The notes below the pieces were generated by a model. It made no database searches. It worked only from the letters and a program-made list of their open reading frames with translations, and was not told where the DNA came from. DNA of 10,723 nt from JBOGIF01 sp050742415 (GTDB taxonomy: Bacteria; Actinomycetota; Acidimicrobiia; Acidimicrobiales; AC-14). Location: contig JBOGIF010000039.1 of the NCBI GenBank assembly GCA_050742415.1, positions 1-10,723 on the forward strand. Direction: 5' to 3'. Shown in pieces: positions 5,853 through 10,723 of the stretch. Positions within the stretch are counted from its first letter, which is position 1. Each line of letters opens with the position of its first letter. A program made the translations under genes and the position numbers.

Positions 5853-6269
5853 TCAATGGCCGCCCTCCTCGAGGAGAGCGAGGAACGTCCTCGCTCCATA
5901 AACCGGGAGATCGCCGCTCAAGCCAAGCAAGTGACTGTCTCCAGAGACGATGACCGCCTCGGCGGCAGCGGCCAAGGCGATGATGTAGTCGTCGTCCGGA
6001 TCCGGCGACCGCACCGGTGGAGGCCCCTTGGGGTCGTCAGCCATCGCTCCTCCACGCAGAAGCAGCTCGAGAAGCTCCCCGGCCTCCTCCTCGGACACCC
6101 GCTCCCGCAGCTTCGGGTAGCGGAGTGCCCGTTCGAGCTCCTCGAGTAGAAGGGGCGACGCAACGAGCTCGAACCGACCGTCGAGCCAGGCCTGCACGAC
6201 CTGGGCCGGAGCGCCGGCCGGCGAGAGCGCGGCGGAGATGATGACGTTGGGGTCGAGTACCGCCCGCAC
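5853..6269 (-). CDS. COG1569-type PIN-domain toxin
   Basis: A 138-residue PIN-domain protein of the 'putative toxin component, PIN family' (COG1569) group, unrelated in detail to the VapC at 880. Catalytic acidic residues all appear present: D6 in VLDPNVIISAAL, E43/E44 in SPLLLEELERAL, the run SPDPDDDYIIALA with D92-D94, and D111 in VSGDSHLL. Members are predicted Mg2+-dependent RNases held inactive by a partner antitoxin. Start is GTG 6269 (MRAVLDPN), the family's normal first residues. There is no ribosome binding site, but the antitoxin stop is only three bases upstream, implying coupled translation. A small tandem repeat follows the stop. Confidence in family is high; biological activity is inferred. 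Confidence 0.85.
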   Translation of the reverse strand: MRAVLDPNVIISAALSPAGAPAQVVQAWLDGRFELVASPLLLEELERALRYPKLRERVSEEEAGELLELLLRGGAMADDPKGPPPVRSPDPDDDYIIALAAAAEAVIVSGDSHLLGLSGDLPVYGARTFLALLEEGGH

Positions 6270-6272
6270 GAC

Positions 6273-6503
6273 TCAGCGGGGACGTCGGCGGGTTTTGTGC
6301 TGCGCCTCGACCGCCAGTTCGACGGCGTCGTCCTGGCTCATCTGGTTGCGGCCCCACAGGCGATCGAGCAGATCGAGGCCGAGATAGCGGCGCAACGCCT
6401 CCTCAATCACTTCGCTGTCGCCCTTGCCCGTCCGCGCCGCTCGGACTTTGACCGCTCGCAGCACGCTTTCGTCGATGGTAAGGGTGGTCCGCGCCTTGGA
6501 CAT
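6273..6503 (-). CDS. Ribbon-helix-helix antitoxin
   Basis: A 76-residue protein with a CopG/Arc-like ribbon-helix-helix: strand RTTLTIDES (5-13), helix A VLRAVKVRAARTG (14-26), a turn GKGDSE, then helix B VIEEALRRYLGLD (32-44). The C-terminal tail (GRNQMSQDDAVELAVEAQHK) is the likely toxin-binding part, ending in a basic cluster TRRRPR. It lies directly upstream of the PIN toxin (three-base gap) and should neutralise it and repress their shared promoter. ATG 6503 is preceded six bases upstream by a strong -10 sequence, so the transcript probably begins at or next to the start codon. No Shine-Dalgarno is present, which agrees with leaderless translation. Confidence 0.84.
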   Translation of the reverse strand: MSKARTTLTIDESVLRAVKVRAARTGKGDSEVIEEALRRYLGLDLLDRLWGRNQMSQDDAVELAVEAQHKTRRRPR

Positions 6504-6507
6504 ATCC

Positions 6508-6538
6508 GCATCATAGCATCATTATGCCGCAGTGTCGC
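6508..6538 (-). promoter_or_regulatory. Candidate leaderless promoter and operator of the second toxin-antitoxin pair
   Basis: On minus, GCGACA (6533-6538) and TATGAT (6510-6515) are 17 bases apart and match -35 (4 of 6) and -10 (5 of 6). The -10 ends only six bases before the antitoxin ATG (6503), so transcription should begin at or within a base or two of the start codon. The heptamer ATGATGC is directly repeated at 6516-6522 and 6508-6514 with an eight-base period, overlapping the -10. Ribbon-helix-helix dimers often bind such short tandem half-sites, so this is a likely autoregulatory operator. Confidence 0.55.
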
Positions 6539-6618
6539 GGGGAAGAAGGGTCGCCCAGCCGCATGGCATCGAGGAGTAACGCGAAGTCGAGCGCTCAACC
6601 CGAGCATGGAGCGTGCCG

Positions 6619-7082
6619 ATGATGCAAGGCATGTCCCCGCGGCGCCGGGTGGTGATCGCAGCGCTTACTGCTGTCGCGCTCGCGGGCCCGGCCGCCGCGG
6701 TCCTGCGGTCACGCCCGCGAGCACAACGACCACCACCGGCGACGCGGTAGGACTCGATCTGCTCTCGTGCCGGCCCTGGGAGGTCGAGGCCACCGTCACG
6801 ACCGACAAGGCCGCCTACCTGCCGGGCGAGACCGTCATCGCCACGTCCATCATCCGCAACATCTCTGACCGTGCCTGCTACCCCTGGGTCAACCAGAGCC
6901 TTCGGTGGATGGATGCCGCCGCGACGACGTCGAGGCCAGTGCCGGCTTCGAGCTGGTTCCCGCACCCCAACCCCCACCCGGCGAGCCCACGACCAGCACC
7001 ACCAGAACGACCACGACCACCACGGTGCCGTGGCCCATCCCGAGCCCGCCCCAGCCGCAGCCCTTCGCCTTGCCCCCGCTGA
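6619..7082 (+). pseudogene. Frameshifted secreted protein with BsuPI-like Ig domain
   Basis: Three reading frames each hold one recognisable part of one protein. Frame A from ATG 6619 (GGAG seven bases upstream) encodes a signal peptide with RRR followed by VVIAALTAVALAGPAAA, then meets TAG near 6748. Frame B, about 6712-6915, encodes ASTTTTTGDAVGLDLLSC, then WEVEATVTTDKAAYLPGETV and RNISDRACYPWVNQSLRWMD. That is an Ig-like domain of the BsuPI/intracellular-proteinase-inhibitor type, with 'Y.PGE.V' and a Cys pair. Frame C, from about 6918, gives DDVEASAGFELVPAPQPPPG and then a Thr/Pro linker with TTTTTTVP. Frame C runs on in phase into PadR, so the true end is unclear (about 7080-7185). At least two frame changes are needed. 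The gene is decayed or the sequence has indel errors; no intact product can be made as read. Confidence 0.6.
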
Positions 7083-7154
7083 AGACCTGGTCGAGCAGGA
7101 TCCGAGCCAGGGCGGAGAGATCCGCGGCCGGCCACTCGAGGCTCCCCGATCCGG

Positions 7155-7175
7155 ATACATTGTGCTTCTATGCAT
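7155..7175 (+). promoter_or_regulatory. Candidate PadR operator ATACAT-N9-ATGCAT
   Basis: ATACAT (7155-7160) and ATGCAT (7170-7175) form an imperfect inverted repeat with a nine-base spacer, 26 bases before the PadR start. PadR-family repressors bind dyads of the general form ATGT-N8-ACAT and often control their own operon. The hexamers TACATT (7156-7161) and TATGCA (7169-7174) in the same stretch are possible -10 elements, which would put the operator over the promoter. Function is inferred from symmetry and position. Confidence 0.4.
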
Positions 7176-7201
7176 TCCGGTGTGAGGCATGGGAGGTGCG
7201 G

Positions 7202-7561
7202 GTGAAGATCGACAAGGACCTGGTCGCGGCGTCGGCGACGCCCCTGGTGCTGGCGATCCTGGCCGAAGGTGAGAGCTACGGGTATGCGATCCTGAAGCGC
7301 GTCCGGGAGCTGTCGGCGGGTGAGCTCCGGTGGACCGACGGGATGCTCTACCCGCTGCTCCACCGCCTGCACCGGCTCGGCTACGTCACCAAGGAGTGGC
7401 GATCGCGGCCCGAGGAACGCGACCGGAGGTACTACGCACTCACGGCCGAGGGGCATGCCGCCCTCGCCGAGCACAAGCGGCAGTGGGTGACGGTGGCACG
7501 CGTGCTGGGTGGCGCCTGGGGCGGCGGCGACGTGCTGCCCTTCGTCCTCGGGCCGGCCTGA
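7202..7561 (+). CDS. PadR-family transcriptional regulator
   Basis: A 119-residue winged-helix protein. The PadR pattern is clear: TPLVLAILAEGESYGYAILK (13-32), WTDGMLYPLLHRLHRLGYV (44-62, recognition helix and following turn) and the wing RPEERDRRYYALTAEG (69-84), ending in the short C-terminal helix GHAALAEHKRQWVTVARVL. Short PadR proteins of this kind dimerise and repress a neighbouring membrane-protein gene, typically responding to hydrophobic compounds or envelope stress. The start is GTG 7202, with GGGAGG five bases upstream (7191-7196); the open frame continues upstream but only into the decayed gene. It is followed after two bases by the permease-prefix gene, so they form one operon, and a dyad upstream may be its operator. 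The ligand is unknown. Confidence 0.9.
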   Translation: MKIDKDLVAASATPLVLAILAEGESYGYAILKRVRELSAGELRWTDGMLYPLLHRLHRLGYVTKEWRSRPEERDRRYYALTAEGHAALAEHKRQWVTVARVLGGAWGGGDVLPFVLGPA

Positions 7562-7563
7562 CC

Positions 7564-8910
7564 GTGGAGCAGCTGGAGTCGGAGATCGCGGCGTGGCGGG
7601 CCTTCGTCGGACGGGGCCCCGTGGTCGACGGTCGTGATGTCGACGAGCTGGAGGCCCACCTGCGCGACCAGATCGCGGACCTCGACGCCGCCGGCCTCAC
7701 AGCCGACGAGGCCTTCCTGGTCGCCGTGAAGCGGATGGGGAGGCTCGACGACCTGTCGCGCGAGTTCGCGCTCGAGCACAGCGGAAGGCTCTGGAGGCAG
7801 CTCGTCCTCACCGGCGGTGGCGGGCAGCAGCAGCCCGACCGCGGGTGGATCGAGACGCTGGTGTTCGCCGTCGCCGCGGCCGTCACCGTCCAGGTTGGGC
7901 GCCTGGCGGCGGGATTCCCGGGCGAGGAGGCCCTGTGGCTGTTCCGCAACGCCAGTCTCCTCGTGCTGCCATTCCTCGCCGGCTACTTCCTTCGCCGCCG
8001 GCGAATGTCGCGTCGGCAATCCCTGTTGACGGCCGCCTCCTTCGGGATCGCCGCCATCGTGGTCAACCTCTACCCGGTCCGCGAGGGAGGATCGACCGAG
8101 CTCCTCGTCGCGACCCACCTGCCCGTCGTGCTTTGGTCCGTGATGGCATACGCGTACATGTCCGGCCAGGCGCGAACGCACGAGCGGCGCATGGACCTCG
8201 TCCGCTTCACCGGCGAATGGTTCATCTACTACGTGCTGATCGCGCTCGGGGGCGGCGTGCTCCTGGCGCTGACCGCGTTCATCCTCGAGCCGACCATCGG
8301 TGCCGCGGCGGCCGAACGGGTCGTCGAGTGGGTAGCGCCCCTCGGAGCGGCGGGGGCCGTGATCGTCGCGGCATGGCTCGTCGAGTCGAAGCAACGCGTC
8401 GTGGAGAACATGGCGCCCGTGCTCACCATGCTCTTCACCCCGCTGTTCGCGGTCATGCTCGCCGTCGCCGCGGTCGCCTACGCCCTCACCGGGTTCGGCG
8501 GCGCGTTCGACCGCGAACTCCTCGGCGTCTTCGACGCGCTGCTCCTTGTAGTGCTCGGGCTCGTCCTGTACGCCATGTCCGCCCGGGACCCGTCGATGCC
8601 GCCGGGCTGGATGGATCGCATCCAACTGGTCGCCGTCGGCAGCGCCCTCCTGCTCGACGTGGTCGTGCTGGGCGCCATGATCGCTCGGATCGGCGACCTC
8701 GGCTTCACGCCCAACCGAACGGCAGCGATCGGCCTCAACCTCGTGCTCCTCGTGAACCTGGCCGGCACCGCCTGGCTGTCCACCTTGTTCCTCACCGGGC
8801 ACAACACCTTCCATCGCCTCGAGCGGTGGCAGACCACCTACCTGCCCGTGTTCGCCCTCTGGGCCGCCACGGTCGTTGTCGTCGTCCCGCCACTCTTCGC
8901 CTTCGCGTGA
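7564..8910 (+). CDS. Permease-prefix-domain membrane protein (PadR partner)
   Basis: A 448-residue protein. Residues 1-75 form a cytoplasmic helical domain, VDELEAHLRDQIADL (26-40) and DEAFLVAVKRMGRLDDLSRE (48-67), which is the 'permease prefix' pattern seen fused to many membrane proteins lying next to PadR regulators. The remainder has about eleven hydrophobic segments (near 97-117, 128-143, 153-170, 181-199, 217-240, 256-272, 286-308, 318-337, 352-373, 388-408 and 426-446) and resembles DUF4153-type proteins; no transport signature or ATPase motif is visible. The GTG start, two bases after the PadR stop, implies translational coupling. The prefix domain may let the regulator or another partner sense the membrane protein. 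Function unknown; the PadR pairing is the best clue. A hairpin follows the gene. Confidence 0.82.
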   Translation: MEQLESEIAAWRAFVGRGPVVDGRDVDELEAHLRDQIADLDAAGLTADEAFLVAVKRMGRLDDLSREFALEHSGRLWRQLVLTGGGGQQQPDRGWIETLVFAVAAAVTVQVGRLAAGFPGEEALWLFRNASLLVLPFLAGYFLRRRRMSRRQSLLTAASFGIAAIVVNLYPVREGGSTELLVATHLPVVLWSVMAYAYMSGQARTHERRMDLVRFTGEWFIYYVLIALGGGVLLALTAFILEPTIGAAAAERVVEWVAPLGAAGAVIVAAWLVESKQRVVENMAPVLTMLFTPLFAVMLAVAAVAYALTGFGGAFDRELLGVFDALLLVVLGLVLYAMSARDPSMPPGWMDRIQLVAVGSALLLDVVVLGAMIARIGDLGFTPNRTAAIGLNLVLLVNLAGTAWLSTLFLTGHNTFHRLERWQTTYLPVFALWAATVVVVVPPLFAFA

Positions 8911-8946
8911 CGCTCGAGAAGGAGTGATCGCCGGTCCACTTCTCAC

Positions 8947-8961
8947 CCCCGACCGTCGGGG
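8947..8961 (+). terminator. Short G/C hairpin after the PadR operon
   Basis: CCCCGA (8947-8952) and TCGGGG (8956-8961) can pair around a three-base loop, 36 bases after the permease-prefix stop and just before the next promoter. It lacks a U-run, so it would be at best an actinobacterial-style hairpin terminator or a pause site. Position between two operons favours a role, the sequence alone does not prove it. Confidence 0.35.
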
Positions 8962-8971
8962 CCCGGCAGCG

Positions 8972-9000
8972 TTGCCCGTGCGCGAGTCGGGACGTACGAT
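8972..9000 (+). promoter_or_regulatory. Candidate promoter of the MBL-fold hydrolase gene
   Basis: TTGCCC (8972-8977) and TACGAT (8995-9000) are separated by 17 bases, giving a plausible sigma70-type promoter. Transcription would start near 9007, leaving about 20 bases that include the GGGGG ribosome binding site (9017-9021) before ATG 9028. This makes the hydrolase a separate transcription unit from the PadR operon. Confidence 0.45.
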
Positions 9001-9027
9001 CCGCGAGCGGCGGAACGGGGGTGAGCC

Positions 9028-10101
9028 ATGTGCGCCACCGACGACAGCATGGTCCCGACGGCGGCAGCGAGGGAGTCGGTGCCTCGCGAGGCGGTCGGCG
9101 ACGCGGTCGACCCGATCCGGCTCGAAGCGGTCGACGAGGCGGCGGTCACGATCCTGGTCGACAACAGCTACGACGGCCTCCTTCCCGACGTCCGCCCGGC
9201 GACGAGGGCCCACCTCCGGAGGATGCCGACAGTGGCCGCTCCCGGTTTCGCCGGGGGCCGGACCACGGCCGGCCTGGTGGCCGAGCACGGTTTCTCGGCT
9301 CTCGTCACCGTCCGTCGGAAGGGCCGCTCCCACACGGTGCTCTTCGATGCCGGGATCTCCCCTGACGGGCTGGCGACGAACATGGAGCGGCTCGCGCTCG
9401 ACGCCGGCGCTATCGAGGCCGTCGTGCTCAGCCATGGCCACTTCGACCACGTGGGCGGGCTGTCGGGACTGGCCCGGCTCCGGGGCCGGGCCGGGCTCCC
9501 GCTGCTCGTGCACCCGCTGGTCTGGACGCAGCGCCGGATCGCGCTCCCCACGCCTGGCGTGCCGGCGTGGGAGCTGCCACGGGTCGACCGCGCCGCCATC
9601 GAGGCCCAGGGCTTCGAGGTCATCGAGCGACGGCAGCGCTCGCTACTGCTGGACGGCTGCCTGCTCGTCACCGGCGAGGTCGATCGGACGACCGACTTCG
9701 AGCAGGGCATGCCCGGCCACGATGCCTGGCTCGACGGCCGCTGGGAGCCCGATCCCCTGATCCTCGACGACCAGGCTGTCGTCGTCAACGTGCGCGACCA
9801 AGGCCTCGTCGTCATCACCGGCTGTGGCCATGCTGGCGCCGTCAACATCGCACGACACGCCCTGCGCCTCACCGGCGTCGACCGGCTTCACAGCCTGATC
9901 GGCGGGTTCCACCTCAGTGGTCCTGCGTTCGCACCCGTGATCGAGCCCACCATCTCGGCCCTCGGCCAGCTCGCACCGAACCTGGTCGTGCCCGGGCACT
10001 GCACGGGATGGGTAGCCCAGCACCGCTTGGCGGCCGCCCTTCCCGAGGGCGTGTACCTGCCCAGCGCTGTCGGTAGCGTCTTCACCGTTACGGCGAACTA
10101 G
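9028..10101 (+). CDS. MBL-fold metallo-hydrolase, COG1237 type
   Basis: A 357-residue metallo-beta-lactamase-fold protein. The metal motif is SHGHFDHVGG (135-144; HxHxDH), with further likely ligands in TGCGHAG (264-270), IGGFHLSG (291-298) and VPGHCTGW (321-328). The N-terminal strand TILVDNSYDGLLP (41-53) and these late motifs match the COG1237 group, which includes the archaeal ribofuranosylaminobenzene 5'-phosphate synthase-related proteins. Bacterial members have mostly unknown substrates, so the methanopterin name should not be applied. The protein is probably cytoplasmic and dinuclear Zn-binding. Residues 1-36 are Ala/Arg-rich, with no clear signal peptide. ATG 9028 has GGGGG six bases upstream and a promoter 27 bases before it. 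The next frame begins 11 bases after its stop and holds a sulfatase remnant. Confidence 0.87.
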   Translation: MCATDDSMVPTAAARESVPREAVGDAVDPIRLEAVDEAAVTILVDNSYDGLLPDVRPATRAHLRRMPTVAAPGFAGGRTTAGLVAEHGFSALVTVRRKGRSHTVLFDAGISPDGLATNMERLALDAGAIEAVVLSHGHFDHVGGLSGLARLRGRAGLPLLVHPLVWTQRRIALPTPGVPAWELPRVDRAAIEAQGFEVIERRQRSLLLDGCLLVTGEVDRTTDFEQGMPGHDAWLDGRWEPDPLILDDQAVVVNVRDQGLVVITGCGHAGAVNIARHALRLTGVDRLHSLIGGFHLSGPAFAPVIEPTISALGQLAPNLVVPGHCTGWVAQHRLAAALPEGVYLPSAVGSVFTVTAN

Positions 10102-10112
10102 GCAGGAGGAAC

Positions 10113-10580
10113 GTGAAGCCGGGCGCGAACCCACCCGCGAAGCCGGGCGCGAACGGCCCCCACGATCCCTCAGGACGGCCGCAGCATCGTTCCGCTGATC
10201 AAGGGCGAGACAGTGAGCGACTGGCGGTCAGGGGTTCTGCTGCACAATCCGGGCAGCGAGGGCACAACGAAGTTCTGGGGCGTCAGAACCCGGCGATGGA
10301 AGTACATCGATCTGTCGACGGGAGAGAAGGAGCTCTACCCTACGACCTCGAGGCCGACCCCTACGAGCTGACCAACCGAAGCCGGGACGCGACCTATGCC
10401 GACGTGCAGACGGAGCTGGCCGCCCTGCGCAGTGGTAAGGCGCCACCTCCACCGCCTCCGCCTCCCGGCTCCGGCCCTGCGTTTCAGAGCGCCGCCATTG
10501 CGAACGCCGACGACTCCCGTTCGGTGACCATTGTTGACAGCCCATCGCTCGTCCTGACGGATTGGCGTCCGGCGAACTGA
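10113..10580 (+). pseudogene. Sulfatase C-terminal remnant with 5-bp frame-shifting duplication
   Basis: The C-terminus of an arylsulfatase-like protein is split between two frames. Frame 1, about 10156-10338, encodes APTIPQDGRSIVPLIKGETV, then SDWRSGVLLHNPG and TRRWKYIDLSTGEKELY. Frame 0, from 10341, continues YDLEADPYELTNRSRDATYA and then ELAALRSG. In sulfatases these parts are contiguous ('..Y....GE.ELYDL..DPYEL.N'), so the TAC at 10336-10338 and the TAC at 10341-10343 are a five-base duplication (CTACC/CTACG). The N-terminal catalytic half, including the formylglycine motif, is absent. After the remnant comes a poly-Pro stretch and 40 unrecognised residues to TGA 10580. Frame 0 is open from a GTG at 10113 with AGGAGG at 10104-10109 (spacing three bases). 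A chimeric 155-residue peptide could therefore be made, reading the first half out of phase. It is non-functional as a sulfatase. Confidence 0.68.
10115..10154 (+). repeat. 16-bp direct repeat, 24-bp period
   Basis: GAAGCCGGGCGCGAAC occurs at 10115-10130 and 10139-10154, separated by eight bases. It lies between the end of the MBL gene and the point where sulfatase similarity begins. Read from GTG 10113 it encodes KPGAN-PPA-KPGAN. It may mark the scar where the front of the sulfatase gene was lost. Confidence 0.65.
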
Positions 10581-10694
10581 TGCTGGCTGTGGTCCGCCAG
10601 GCGGCTACCACGGCGACGGTGACGGCTCACCTGGGTGGTTGTTTGTCCACTAGGGGTCCACGCCAAGTTAGTACGCGCGTAGTATGGTGACGGT
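10581..10694 (+). promoter_or_regulatory. Intergenic region with palindrome and -10 for the right-edge gene
   Basis: The first 90 bases show nothing recognisable. Near the end lies a perfect 10-base palindrome, TACGCGCGTA (10672-10681), flanked by a TAGTA direct repeat, then TATGGT (10683-10688), a fair -10. The -10 is seven bases upstream of GTG 10695, matching the leaderless arrangement seen at the two toxin-antitoxin promoters in this window. No good -35 is visible. The palindrome is a candidate repressor site overlapping the promoter. Confidence 0.4.
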
Positions 10695-10723
10695 GTGGAG
10701 GTCACGCCTGAGGCGCTCGCGCG
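10695..10723 (+). CDS. Possible start of a gene running off the right edge
   Basis: GTG 10695 opens a frame reading MEVTPEALA up to the window end. Only nine complete codons are visible, so no family can be named. The call rests on the -10-like TATGGT seven bases upstream, the adjacent palindrome and normal G/C-third codon use. An alternative GTG two bases earlier in another frame reads WRSRLRRSR, which looks like off-frame arginine-rich sequence. Confidence 0.35.

Noticed and set aside
7432..9513. A 693-codon open frame on minus across the PadR/permease/MBL genes
   Set aside because: It is antisense to genes with clear domains, is rich in Arg/Gly/Asp/His as expected for off-frame high-GC sequence, and has no recognisable motif.
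10041..10101. Naming the MBL-fold gene as a methanopterin biosynthesis enzyme
   Set aside because: Database labels for COG1237 often carry this archaeal name, but no other methanopterin gene is present and the bacterial members have unproven substrates.
1..10723. CRISPR array, rRNA, tRNA or phage structural genes
   Set aside because: No regularly spaced repeats, no conserved rRNA/tRNA sequence and no phage hallmark proteins were seen on either strand.

Overview
The window is very G+C-rich (about two thirds or more by eye, with strong G/C preference at third codon positions). It uses GTG starts freely, and several genes appear to start at or next to the transcription start. A secreted-protein remnant carries a Thr/Pro-rich linker, and a PadR regulator is paired with a permease-prefix membrane protein. 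These traits point to a high-GC actinobacterium, possibly of the Acidimicrobiia type. That placement is inference, because no rRNA or marker gene is present.

Layout from left to right: (1) the 5' end of an ISAzo13-type transposase on the minus strand runs off the left edge, followed by about 400 bp with no convincing gene; (2) a VapB/VapC toxin-antitoxin pair on plus, with a repeated operator-like motif over the antitoxin start; (3) a four-helix membrane-protein frame split by an in-frame TAG; (4) a convergent lipoprotein with propeller-like repeats on minus; (5) a 41-residue single-helix ORF abutting a fragment of an endonuclease III-like (HhH-GPD) DNA glycosylase gene; (6) a minus-strand operon DUF1326 - DUF2182 - NrtS, compact, with an ATGA stop/start overlap and a recognisable promoter; (7) a second, unrelated toxin-antitoxin pair (ribbon-helix-helix plus COG1569-type PIN protein) on minus; (8) a secreted protein gene related to BsuPI-type Ig-like domains, broken by at least two frameshifts; (9) a PadR regulator and an 11-helix permease-prefix protein, two bases apart, on plus; (10) a COG1237-type metallo-beta-lactamase-fold hydrolase with its own promoter; (11) the C-terminal remnant of a sulfatase, shifted in frame by a 5-bp duplication; (12) what looks like the first codons of a new gene at the right edge.

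The most interesting intact unit is the DUF1326-DUF2182-NrtS operon. It joins a cysteine-cluster soluble protein, a membrane protein with conserved Cys/Met motifs and a small nitrate/nitrite transporter-type protein under one promoter. That suggests a membrane function involving metal and nitrate/nitrite, which is inference only. The rest looks like accessory, turnover-prone DNA: two toxin-antitoxin modules, one transposase end and four broken or truncated genes in under 11 kb. Some of the frame breaks could instead be assembly errors, and the raw reads would decide that.
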